Shown in pieces: positions 22,391 to 29,898 of a DNA stretch of 64,000 bases. The position numbers and the translations under genes are program-made. Source of the stretch: Pantoea sp. BAV 3049. Lineage in GTDB: Bacteria; Pseudomonadota; Gammaproteobacteria; Enterobacterales; Enterobacteriaceae. Where the stretch lies: the NCBI RefSeq assembly GCF_009765445.1, contig NZ_WHOY01000031.1, forward strand, positions 273,668 to 337,667, read 5' to 3'. The notes beneath the pieces are model-generated. The model saw only the letters and a list, made by a program, of their open reading frames with translations. It had not been told where the DNA came from and ran no database searches. Within the stretch, counting starts at the first letter, position 1, and each line of letters starts with the position of its first letter.

Positions 22391-24433
22391 TTAGCGGTGA
22401 TTACCGGCTTTCTTTAAATCGTATTCACGTTCAGACTCAAATAAATAAACTTTCTCAGGTTCTTTATTTATTTGAGGTGCCGAGAAGAGGCTTAAATCAA
22501 TTTCAGGCTTCTGCTCAATAACAGGCTGAATCTCTTCTTTCTTGCGGCGCACCTTGTCCTCAAGGTTTTTAACGCTGTTTTTAACGCGCTTCTCTTTAAG
22601 CTGATCGATACGTGCTTTCGGGAAGGCATCGACCTTGTTACCGTTCCAGATGGCATCACAAATCCAGCTGCCATCCATGCGCCGCACGATAACGGTGTTG
22701 GGGTCATGAATGTCATAGCATACCCGAACCTTTTCGCCCTCAACGCAGGCCAACTCCGTACTGAAATACAGGTTTTTGAACAACTGAATTTCACCGCGTC
22801 TGGCCGTACAAATCTCCTCAGGCCTGAACATCTCATGCAGTTCAGAGTTAGTCAGATACTGGATCTCTTCCTCTTCCTGCTTAATAACATGATTGCGGTA
22901 AGCCAGAGGTGACCAGTGTTTACCGCGTTCACGTTCGGGCAGACTGCTGTGAGGACGGTTATTATGGCGCTCAACCTGACTCTCGATCTCCGCGACCAGC
23001 TCCCGCATCGTTGGCACCTTGCGCATGGCTGACGCCTGAACCTGGTTAAGCTCCTTGCCTTTTTCAATGGCGTTAATCGCTGAATCCACCGCTTTTCGGT
23101 ACTTACGTTGCGTTTCCCGGTCACCAGATTTACCCACCCAGGAACCAAACGCCATTGCTGCCCGCTTTGGAATTTCCTGGTTAAGACGCTCGATAATACC
23201 GCGACCCTGCGGGTTGCCCGGAATACCGGTCGGGTGCTCAATGCCCAGGCGGGAGAAAATACCCGTTATTTCAGCATCAAATACCCGGTTTTTTTCACCA
23301 CCGCCGTTATCGGAGTAATACATCAGCGGCAAGCCGTACTGTGATATGCCATGCCGTATTGCATCGCCAACCGCTATCTGACTTTCGGACATTGCCAGAC
23401 TCCAGCCAACCACCACGCGAGTCCGGGCATCAATAACGAGTGTGATCTCCGGCTTAAACGGTTTACCCGTAATGGGATTGATCACTTCCATTTTCATACC
23501 GTGGCCATCACCGACCCACACACCATTAACAGGCAGTTTCGACCAGTCGCGCCGCACGAACGGCAGGTACTTCTTGTATTCGGCCCCCGTTACACGCCCG
23601 CGATGAAGCTCAGCAACCGGTAGCTTACTCAGTGCATAACGCACCATGTCGGGCTTTGGCAGCATGGACAGCATGGTCTCATTGCCCGCGTTAATTTCAT
23701 TCCATTCCTTTTTAAACTTCTCATAGGCCCCTGAAACAGTAGGCTGATTGGGATCGCGCCAGTGCCTCATAAAATCAGGCATCCATGAATACTGGAAAAC
23801 CTCTTTTTTCTTCGCCTGGCCGGGGGCCATAATCGCCAGCCGTTCACCAGAGTGTTGCGTGGCTAAATAGTCTGACAGCCATTGCTGCAGGCTACTTTTC
23901 CCAACCCCGCGCCGGGTTGAACCTTTACGGGCATTGGCGATGTCAGCCGCCAGCTGAACGCGCTCAGGCAAAGTGCCGTTCTGCGACTCAGTGGCGACAA
24001 ACTCCACCGCCGCCTTGCGGGTGCTGCCTAATGTATCCATCAGCCTGAGCACTTCCTGAGCCAGCACCATACGCGCATCGGCAATTTTCTTTTGCTTCTC
24101 GGTCAGCTTATTAACCTTGCGCTCAACCAGCGCCGGACACTGCCGCAATAACACCAACTCCTGACGAGATTTAATGCCAACCGACCTTGCAACCGGCACC
24201 TGAGCATCACCCGCTTCAGCAGAAGCCAGCAGCCTACGCGCGGCCTTCGCCCTGACGATCTCACGCGCCTGCTCAGGCAGACAATCAACGTGGTATTCAA
24301 ATGCTTTTGTACCTTTGCGGCGGCGCATTAATTCAACAGAATCACCAGCCAGCTTATTCAGAGTGAACCTCAGCCCCTGAACCGTACCCGGCAATCCCGG
24401 CAAGCCCATTAACTCATTCACCGTAACAAACAT
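22391..24433 (-). CDS. DDE transposase (MuA-like)
   Basis: A 680-residue transposase (MuA 663). The N-terminal domain (ELMGLPGLPGTVQGLRFTLNKL, RRRKGTKAFEYHVDCLP) resembles the MuA enhancer/end-binding part. The catalytic core has Asp309 (WVGDGHG), Asp375 (YYSDNGGG) and Glu415 (RGIIERLNQ), the likely DDE triad, and RHNNRPHS after it. The C-terminal region would contact MuB. It makes and joins the phage ends during integration and replicative transposition. Starts two bases after the ner-like stop. Confidence 0.95.
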   Translation of the reverse strand: MFVTVNELMGLPGLPGTVQGLRFTLNKLAGDSVELMRRRKGTKAFEYHVDCLPEQAREIVRAKAARRLLASAEAGDAQVPVARSVGIKSRQELVLLRQCPALVERKVNKLTEKQKKIADARMVLAQEVLRLMDTLGSTRKAAVEFVATESQNGTLPERVQLAADIANARKGSTRRGVGKSSLQQWLSDYLATQHSGERLAIMAPGQAKKKEVFQYSWMPDFMRHWRDPNQPTVSGAYEKFKKEWNEINAGNETMLSMLPKPDMVRYALSKLPVAELHRGRVTGAEYKKYLPFVRRDWSKLPVNGVWVGDGHGMKMEVINPITGKPFKPEITLVIDARTRVVVGWSLAMSESQIAVGDAIRHGISQYGLPLMYYSDNGGGEKNRVFDAEITGIFSRLGIEHPTGIPGNPQGRGIIERLNQEIPKRAAMAFGSWVGKSGDRETQRKYRKAVDSAINAIEKGKELNQVQASAMRKVPTMRELVAEIESQVERHNNRPHSSLPERERGKHWSPLAYRNHVIKQEEEEIQYLTNSELHEMFRPEEICTARRGEIQLFKNLYFSTELACVEGEKVRVCYDIHDPNTVIVRRMDGSWICDAIWNGNKVDAFPKARIDQLKEKRVKNSVKNLEDKVRRKKEEIQPVIEQKPEIDLSLFSAPQINKEPEKVYLFESEREYDLKKAGNHR

Positions 24434-24435
24434 AA

Positions 24436-24672
24436 CTACGACGCCTTACGCACATAACGACTTGGCCAGATGCAGGCCGGATCTATATTTAGTGCATCAG
24501 CAATGATGCGCTCCCCTTTAGGGTATGAGCGATGCAGGGCATTTTTAAGCGTGTCAGGTTTCAAACCCGCACCCTCTGACAAGCCGCGCATTGTCACGCC
24601 ACGCTTGTGCAGCGCTGCGACAATGTCGATCCGGTGCCAGTCACTACTAATTACTTCTTTTCCGTTCATCAT
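24436..24672 (-). CDS. Ner-like DNA-binding regulator
   Basis: About 78 residues (Mu Ner 75), start at one of two adjacent ATG codons (24,672 or 24,669) with AGGG ahead. The frame is open further upstream but that part covers the operators. Helix-turn-helix: IDIVAALHKRGVTMRGLSEGAGLKPDTLKNALHR. Ner of Mu is a negative regulator of the early and repressor promoters in lytic growth. Divergent from the repressor gene, as in Mu. Confidence 0.88.
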   Translation of the reverse strand: MMNGKEVISSDWHRIDIVAALHKRGVTMRGLSEGAGLKPDTLKNALHRSYPKGERIIADALNIDPACIWPSRYVRKAS

Positions 24673-24688
24673 TCGATTACCCTTAAAA

Positions 24689-24732
24689 GTTAACCGTACG
24701 GATAACACCACAGGCTTATCCGTTGGGATAAG
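24689..24732. promoter_or_regulatory. Early control region: two 7-4-7 dyads between ner and repressor
   Basis: CTTATCC-GTTG-GGATAAG (24,715-24,732) is a perfect dyad, and GTTAACC-GTAC-GGATAAC (24,689-24,706) the same with one mismatch; their centres are 26 bases apart. They lie just upstream of the ner start, so they probably control the early promoter. The binder would be Ner or the repressor. Confidence 0.6.
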
Positions 24733-24740
24733 TATTGATC

Positions 24741-24773
24741 CAAATTTCACACATGTAAAGCAAATTTCCCACT
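24741..24773. promoter_or_regulatory. Direct repeat CAAATTTC-CAC in early control region
   Basis: CAAATTTCACACA and CAAATTTCCCACT lie 20 bases apart (two helical turns) between the dyads and the repressor gene. Repeats on one face of the helix in this place suit a second operator set. Which protein uses it is unknown. Confidence 0.45.
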
Positions 24774-24849
24774 TTCCTTGGTGTTTTATCTGCGTTTTGA
24801 GTGGAATTTGAATCAACCCTATGAAATCAATTACTTATCGGTAAAGAAA

Positions 24850-25431
24850 ATGGAGTATAGAAAAGAAAATAAATTTGCTTTTGATGAGGCGAGAAAAGAA
24901 AGCTTCATTGGAAGACTTAAGCAGCTGATAGGAAGCCGAAGTGTCAGGGCTTCAGCTAAGGAGTGGGGGCTATCATTTTCTACACTTAATAACTACATTA
25001 CACGCGGCACAGAGCCTTCGTTCGTAGCTATGCAAGCTATAGCGCATGCGGAGAGGGTGTCTTTAGACTGGCTGGCATTTGGTACTGGTGACGCTAAAAT
25101 GAATCACGGTGGTGCTATTGAAGCTGATGAGAATCAATCAACGCAGACCACACCCGCTTTACCTCTCCGCGATAGGTGGGTGGCTGTATTTGATTCGCTT
25201 GAAACCAAAGATATTGAGGCTTTACTTAAATTGATTTATAGCCGCGGGGTGCTAGGCGTGATTTCACTAGCCGGAGTTGCTAATGATCTGGATCAGATGC
25301 TAGTTGGTCTGCCGGAAGAAGAGAAGGAGCGCCTCATGGCTCTGCATGAAGCCAAAAAAGGGGCATCTGAAAACAGTGAGTTAGACATCACCCAAAGCCC
25401 AGCATCCGACGATAAGAGGCAGGCCAGTTGA
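24850..25431 (+). CDS. Phage repressor (c-like), helix-turn-helix
   Basis: A 193-residue protein from ATG 24,850 (MEYRKENKFAFDEARKESFIGRLKQLIGS); the frame is open upstream but GGTAAAG stands before this ATG. DNA-binding part: SVRASAKEWGLSFSTLNNYITRGTEPSFVAMQAIAHAERVSLDWLAFG across about residues 32-80. A helical C-terminal half follows (LETKDIEALLKLIY, LPEEEKERLMALHEAKK). It is transcribed away from ner and A, as Mu c is, and should keep the prophage silent. Confidence 0.87.
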   Translation: MEYRKENKFAFDEARKESFIGRLKQLIGSRSVRASAKEWGLSFSTLNNYITRGTEPSFVAMQAIAHAERVSLDWLAFGTGDAKMNHGGAIEADENQSTQTTPALPLRDRWVAVFDSLETKDIEALLKLIYSRGVLGVISLAGVANDLDQMLVGLPEEEKERLMALHEAKKGASENSELDITQSPASDDKRQAS

Positions 25432-25504
25432 AACGAGTATAGAATGGCACTCCTATCTTGTTTGTGCTGGGCAATACCGATTTGATATGACAATAATCAA
25501 AACC

Positions 25505-25524
25505 CTTTTAAACGCCTTTTAAAC
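25505..25524. repeat. Direct repeat CTTTTAAAC, 11-base period, near phage end
   Basis: CTTTTAAAC occurs at 25,505-25,513 and 25,516-25,524. A similar TTTAAA pair with an 11-base period lies in the central gap at 7925-7945. The region 25,432-25,546 between repressor and end repeats holds no gene; these repeats may be protein-binding or bend sites. Confidence 0.4.
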
Positions 25525-25546
25525 TAGATCAAACTACAATCATTCC

Positions 25547-25688
25547 AGTCCAGAATCTGATGCAAAAAAATCACTTTTTTATCATTTTCTCGTGACGAGT
25601 CCAGAATCTCTGAAATCACTGTAAGCCGCGCCGCCAAAGGGCTGTCGGCTAATCAGATGCTGCCCAAAGAGTCCAGAAATGATTACCA
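25547..25688. repeat. Phage left end with three AGTCCAGAA repeats (transposase binding sites)
   Basis: AGTCCAGAATCT occurs at 25,547-25,558 and 25,598-25,609, and AGTCCAGAA at 25,670-25,678, all in the same direction. Mu has three MuA sites (L1-L3) at this end, the outermost within a few bases of the end. The likely terminus TGGTAATCA (minus strand) begins at 25,688. Exact boundary needs comparison with an empty site. Confidence 0.65.
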
Positions 25689-25987
25689 CCCCACATACGT
25701 TAGTGCTGGGGTTTTTTATTGGCGCACTACAAGGGGGATTAGCATCAGGATTAACCCCTGCGTTTTCTGAGCTGTATCCCACGGCCTTTCGCGCCAGCGG
25801 AGCGGGGTTTTGTGCCAGTTTTGGCAGAGGCTTTGGTTCGTTGATGCCAGCCTTTGTTGGGGTACTTTCTTCCCATTTTCCACTGGGCGTGACCATGGGT
25901 AGCCTTGCTATCGTCGCCTATGTGCTGGCATTCGCGGCGGCGCTTTGTCTGCCGGACGCTACCGGCGTTGATTTACAGGAAATCTGA
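25689..25987 (+). pseudogene. MFS transporter, C-terminal fragment interrupted by prophage
   Basis: About 98 residues of a major facilitator protein remain: TPHTLVLGFFIGALQGGLASGLTPAFSELYPTAFRASG then two membrane helices (LGVTMGSLAIVAYVLAFAAALCLPD). The ELYPT-RASGAG motif is typical for the loop after helix 10 of sugar/acid symporters. The upstream part of the gene must lie beyond the prophage, left of the window. The fragment could still be read from an internal ATG at 25,679 inside the phage end but would not make a transporter. Confidence 0.75.
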
Positions 25988-26041
25988 CCAGAGAGCTGTC
26001 GTCAAAGGGGATATTCTGTACCACGACGACAGCGGTTCCGT

Positions 26042-26800
26042 TCAGCACAATTCCAGATGCACTTCGTGCTGTTCAATGGTTTTCAGCACGCCGGGCGGCG
26101 GCGTTTCATCAGTGAACAGGTAGTCAATCAGGCTCATATTACCCAGGTTAACCATCGCATTCCGGCCAAATTTCGAGTGGTCAGCCACCAGCATCACGCA
26201 GCGCGAGTTCTCGATAATCGCCCGCTTGGTGCGCACTTCGTGGTAGTCAAAGTCCAGCAGCGAGCCGTCCATATCGATGCCGCTGATACCGAGGATGCCG
26301 TAATCAAGACGGAACTGTGAGATATAGTCCAGCGTGGCTTCTCCCATAATGCCGCCATCGCGGGTCCGGACTTCCCCACCAGCAACAATCAGGCTGAAGT
26401 CGGGCTTCGACATCAGCAGCATCGCCACATTGAGGTTGTTGGTCACCACCCGCAGGTTATTGTGGTTCAGCAGCGCATGGGCCACCGCTTCCGGCGTAGT
26501 GCCGATATCAATAAACAGTGAGGCACCGTCCGGGATCTGGCTGGCAACGCGCTGGGCGATACGGGCTTTTTCGGCCGACCACATCATTTTACGATCCTGC
26601 CAGGCGGTATTTTCCGAGCTGGAAGGCAACGCCGCGCCGCCGTGGTGACGCTGAATTTTGTTCTGCTCCGCCAGGTCATTCAGGTCGCGGCGGATGGTTT
26701 GCGGGCTGACGGTAAAATGATCCACCAGCTCTTCAGTACTGACATACCCCTGACGGCGCACCAAATCGATAATGGCGTCATGACGTTGCGTCTGCTTCAC
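26042..26800 (-). CDS. glpR: Glycerol-3-phosphate regulon repressor, DeoR family
   Basis: A 252-residue repressor, same length as E. coli GlpR. N-terminal winged helix (KQTQRHDAIIDLVRRQGYVSTEELVDHFTVSPQTIRRDLNDL) and a sugar-phosphate binding C-terminal domain (SLFIDIGTTPEAVAHAL, VAGGEVRTRDGGIMGEA, ADHSKFGR). It blocks glp genes until glycerol 3-phosphate is present; an operator is seen at glpD. It ends the glpEGR run and faces the broken MFS gene. Confidence 0.96.
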   Translation of the reverse strand: MKQTQRHDAIIDLVRRQGYVSTEELVDHFTVSPQTIRRDLNDLAEQNKIQRHHGGAALPSSSENTAWQDRKMMWSAEKARIAQRVASQIPDGASLFIDIGTTPEAVAHALLNHNNLRVVTNNLNVAMLLMSKPDFSLIVAGGEVRTRDGGIMGEATLDYISQFRLDYGILGISGIDMDGSLLDFDYHEVRTKRAIIENSRCVMLVADHSKFGRNAMVNLGNMSLIDYLFTDETPPPGVLKTIEQHEVHLELC

Positions 26801-26836
26801 AAAGCTCTCCTGTTTGTCGACCTGCTTATTTTTGCT

Positions 26837-27661
26837 TTAGGATCTTTTCTTCTGTCGGGTATCGACAAAGGCCATCGCCAGGCCGACCAACAGGCCAGTG
26901 ACGTGCGCTGCATTGGCTATCGAGAGGCCAAACCAGCCCATGTATCCCACCACCAGCCAGATAATGGCGAAGGCCATCAGGCCCCGTTCCAGATGGATGC
27001 CGCTCTGCGGATCGCGCTCGCCGCGCAGCCATGCGTAGCCCATCAACGCATAAACCGCGCCAGACAGGCCGCCGAACATTACACCGCTGTACTTCGCCTG
27101 CATCCAGCCACTGAGCAGCGCAGAGATCAGCAGGATGACAAATAATTTACCGCTGCCGAGCCGTTTTTCAATCGCCCCGCCGAGATACCACCACCACAGC
27201 AGGTTAAAGACGATATGCAGCAGAGAAAAGTGCAGCAGTGCGTGGGTAAACCAGCGCCACAGCTGGAAGTGCTGATCCGCATCTGGCCAGGCCAGCCAGG
27301 TCATCACCGTCCGGAAGCCCAGGATTTGCATCAGGATGAAGACCACAATACAGGCGGCCATTACCGCCAGCGTCAGCGGTCCTGCACGCTCGCGGATATT
27401 GGTCATCAACGAAGTGCTCTGGTAGTGGATGCCGCTGCGGGTGGTGCCGGAATGCCAGCTGGCCGCCTGATAACGGGGATGATTGGGGTCGCGGATAAAC
27501 TGGTTAAGTTCGTTTTCGACCAGATTCACTTTCGAATCATCATCCAGCCACACCGTGTAGTGGTTATCAGACTCAATCCGGAGCTGGATGCCGCGGGTCG
27601 CCATATAATCCACAAAGGCCTGCGCCATGCGGGGATTGGAAAACTCAGTAATGCGCATCAT
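26837..27661 (-). CDS. glpG: Rhomboid intramembrane serine protease
   Basis: A 274-residue membrane protease from ATG 27,661 ([24 protein letters not shown]). After a cytosolic N-terminal domain come six membrane helices with the rhomboid marks: [17 protein letters not shown], the catalytic Ser in [12 protein letters not shown] and the catalytic His in [13 protein letters not shown]. coli GlpG takes part in membrane protein quality control. Follows glpE in the same direction. Confidence 0.95.
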   Translation of the reverse strand: MMRITEFSNPRMAQAFVDYMATRGIQLRIESDNHYTVWLDDDSKVNLVENELNQFIRDPNHPRYQAASWHSGTTRSGIHYQSTSLMTNIRERAGPLTLAVMAACIVVFILMQILGFRTVMTWLAWPDADQHFQLWRWFTHALLHFSLLHIVFNLLWWWYLGGAIEKRLGSGKLFVILLISALLSGWMQAKYSGVMFGGLSGAVYALMGYAWLRGERDPQSGIHLERGLMAFAIIWLVVGYMGWFGLSIANAAHVTGLLVGLAMAFVDTRQKKRS

Positions 27662-27726
27662 CGCCTGCAAAAGTCCCTGTTAATTAAACGGTATCAGTAT
27701 ACCGCACTATTTTCACCGCAAGATGA

Positions 27727-28053
27727 CTACGCACCAGACTCAACCTGCTGCGGGAACTGTACGCGCCAGGCTTCAAAGCCCCCATCAATGCTGTAAACCT
27801 GTTCAAAGCCCTGAGTCAGCAGATACTGCGCGGCACTTTTGCTGCTGTTGCCGTGGTAGCACATCACCAGCAGCGGCGCGGTTAAATCCGCCTGCGCAAT
27901 AAAGGTATTCAGCGAGTTGTTGGTCAGATGAAACGCGCCGCTGGCATGGGCGGCATCAAAGCTTTGCGGGTCACGAATATCAACCAGCAGAGCCTGACCG
28001 TCGGTCAGATGTGCCTGCGCCTGCTGCACGCTGATGCACTCAAATTGTTCCAT
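27727..28053 (-). CDS. glpE: Thiosulfate sulfurtransferase (rhodanese)
   Basis: A 108-residue single-domain rhodanese, the same size as E. coli Glp[23 protein letters not shown] is the N-terminal signature and CYHGNSS the active-site loop with the persulfide Cys. It moves sulfur from thiosulfate to cyanide or thioredoxin in vitro. It is the first gene of the glpE-glpG-glpR run and diverges from glpD. Confidence 0.95.
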   Translation of the reverse strand: MEQFECISVQQAQAHLTDGQALLVDIRDPQSFDAAHASGAFHLTNNSLNTFIAQADLTAPLLVMCYHGNSSKSAAQYLLTQGFEQVYSIDGGFEAWRVQFPQQVESGA

Positions 28054-28159
28054 GGTGGGTTCTCGTCAAAAGGGGACAACTAAGGCTTATTGTAACGCGA
28101 ACCCGGCTGACAATAACCCAACAGAGTGAAAGGTTAACACTGTTTTCTGCGCTCAGTAA

Positions 28160-28175
28160 TGTTACCTGGATCACG
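28160..28175. promoter_or_regulatory. CRP-like site upstream of glpD
   Basis: TGTTA-CCTGGA-TCACG has the TGTGA-N6-TCACA layout with two mismatches, about 120 bases before the glpD start, between divergent glpE and glpD. Both are CRP-activated in E. coli. Confidence 0.5.
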
Positions 28176-28230
28176 CATAAATGTTTTTATTCGGTTAACG
28201 CTGGCGTCGATGTTGGTTTGCGATTATTAT

Positions 28231-28250
28231 TATGCTCGAAAACGAACATT
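28231..28250. promoter_or_regulatory. GlpR operator before glpD
   Basis: TATGCTCGAAAACGAACATT fits the GlpR operator (ATGTTCG-N4-CGAACAT) with one mismatch. A second half-like TTCCGAACAT follows at 28,259-28,268. It would let GlpR, encoded 1.5 kb away, control glpD. Confidence 0.75.
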
Positions 28251-28282
28251 TAAGAACTATTCCGAACATCGGAGGAGATGAC

Positions 28283-29791
28283 GTGGAAACCAAAGACTTG
28301 ATCGTAATCGGCGGCGGCATCAACGGCGCTGGCATTGCGGCTGATGCTGCAGGACGCGGCCTGTCTGTGCTGATGCTGGAAGCGCAAGATTTGGCGTGCG
28401 CGACCTCTTCCGCCAGCTCAAAGTTGATCCACGGTGGCCTTCGCTACCTGGAGCATTACGAATTCCGTCTGGTCAGCGAAGCGCTGGCAGAACGTGAAGT
28501 ACTGCTGAAAATGGCGCCACATATTGCTTTCCCAATGCGCTTCCGTCTGCCGCATCGTCCGCATCTGCGTCCGGCGTGGATGATTCGCATTGGTCTGTTT
28601 ATGTACGATCATCTGGGCAAACGCACCAGCCTGCCGGGCAGTAAAGGGTTGCGTTTTGGCTCAGATTCAGTGTTAAAGCCTGAAATCGTGCGCGGTTTCG
28701 AATATTCCGACTGCTGGGTGGATGATGCGCGCCTGGTGGTGCTGAATGCTCAGGAAGTGGAAAAGCGCGGCGGCGAGGTTCGTACCCGCACTAAAGTGAC
28801 CCGTGCATGGCGTGAAAACGGCCTGTGGACCGTGGAAGCGGAAGATGTCGATACCGGTAAAACCTTCACCTGGCAGGCAAAAGGCCTGGTTAACGCGGCT
28901 GGTCCGTGGGTCAAGCAGCTGTTCGATGACGGGCTGAAGCTGAAATCGCCTTACGGTATCCGCCTGATCAAAGGCAGCCACATTGTGGTGCCGCGTGTAC
29001 ACACGCAGAAGCAGGCTTATATCCTGCAGAACGAAGATAACCGTATCGTGTTTGTGATCCCGTGGATGGACGAGTTCTCCATCATCGGTACCACCGACGT
29101 GGAGTACAAAGGCGATCCGAAATATGTCCATATTGACGAAAAAGAGACCTCCTATCTGCTTAACGTGTTTAACAACCACTTTAAGAAGACGCTGAGCGTC
29201 GATGACATCGTCTGGTCTTACTCCGGCGTGCGCCCGCTGTGTGATGATGAGTCAGATTCACCGCAGGCTATTACCCGTGATTACACTCTGGATGTGCGCG
29301 ACGACAACGGTCAGGCTCCGCTGCTGTCTGTGTTCGGCGGCAAGCTGACGACTTACCGTAAGCTGGCCGAACATGCGATGGAAAAACTGGCGAAGTACTA
29401 TCCGAAAGCAGGCCCGGCGTGGACCAAAACCTGCGTACTGCCAGGCGGTGATATTGCCGGTAACCGTGAAGACTACGCCGCCAGCCTGCGCCGCCGCTAT
29501 CCGTTTATCACTGAGCCAATGGCCCGTCACTATGCGCGTACCTACGGCAGCAATACCGAAGTGCTGCTGAAAGATGCGAAGAGCCTGGAAGATCTGGGTG
29601 AGCTGTTTGGTCACCATTTCTACGAAGCGGAGCTGCGCTACCAGGTGCAGAACGAGTGGGTACGTGAGCAGGATGATGCGCTGTGGCGTCGCACCAAAGA
29701 AGGGATGTGGCTGAACGAAGAGCAACGTGCCCGCGTGGGTGAGTGGCTGGCCCAGCACGGTAAGAAACCGGCGCTGTCACTGGCTTCCTGA
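28283..29791 (+). CDS. glpD: Aerobic glycerol-3-phosphate dehydrogenase
   Basis: A 502-residue FAD enzyme (E. coli 501) that oxidises glycerol 3-phosphate to dihydroxyacetone phosphate at the inner membrane and feeds the respiratory chain. The start is GTG 28,283 behind GGAGGAGATGAC; an upstream ATG at 28,232 lies inside the operator. FAD motif LIVIGGGINGAGIAADAAGRG; substrate region SSASSKLIHGGLRYLEHYEF; later FGGKLTTYRKLAEHAM. Controlled by GlpR and probably CRP. A strong terminator follows. Confidence 0.97.
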   Translation: METKDLIVIGGGINGAGIAADAAGRGLSVLMLEAQDLACATSSASSKLIHGGLRYLEHYEFRLVSEALAEREVLLKMAPHIAFPMRFRLPHRPHLRPAWMIRIGLFMYDHLGKRTSLPGSKGLRFGSDSVLKPEIVRGFEYSDCWVDDARLVVLNAQEVEKRGGEVRTRTKVTRAWRENGLWTVEAEDVDTGKTFTWQAKGLVNAAGPWVKQLFDDGLKLKSPYGIRLIKGSHIVVPRVHTQKQAYILQNEDNRIVFVIPWMDEFSIIGTTDVEYKGDPKYVHIDEKETSYLLNVFNNHFKKTLSVDDIVWSYSGVRPLCDDESDSPQAITRDYTLDVRDDNGQAPLLSVFGGKLTTYRKLAEHAMEKLAKYYPKAGPAWTKTCVLPGGDIAGNREDYAASLRRRYPFITEPMARHYARTYGSNTEVLLKDAKSLEDLGELFGHHFYEAELRYQVQNEWVREQDDALWRRTKEGMWLNEEQRARVGEWLAQHGKKPALSLAS

Positions 29792-29809
29792 TCTACCCTG
29801 CACGAAATA

Positions 29810-29838
29810 AAAAAGCTGGCATCTGCCAGCTTTTTTTT
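29810..29838 (+). terminator. glpD terminator
   Basis: Stem AAGCTGGC / GCCAGCTT with a 4-base loop and eight T's, 20 bases after the glpD stop. With A's on the other flank it may also act on the glgP transcript from the other side. Confidence 0.9.
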
Positions 29839-29898
29839 CATCTGTCATACCCCCCGAAAGCGCCATCCATGACGGCTTTCAAACTGATGACCCGCCGC

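Larger units (their letters stand above)
1..25688 (-). mobile_element. Mu-like transposable prophage (left part of integrated element, cut by window edge)
   Basis: A continuous block of Mu-type genes runs leftward: repressor/Ner, transposase A, ATPase B, GemA, Mor, lysis genes, terminase, portal, F, G, protease, head protein T, tail sheath, tube, chaperone and tape measure. The order is that of phage Mu read from its left (c) end. The right boundary is placed where host MFS transporter coding sequence resumes; the terminal TG of the phage end is proposed at 25,688/25,687, but anything from 25,680 to 25,695 fits. The other end, with tail fibre genes and the 5-bp target duplication, lies outside the window. 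Integrity looks good: no frameshifted or truncated structural gene was seen. Confidence 0.93.

Noticed and set aside
25582-25896. Minus-strand frame of 104 codons across the phage/host junction
   Set aside because: Antisense to the MFS fragment and spanning the phage end; a chance product of the insertion.
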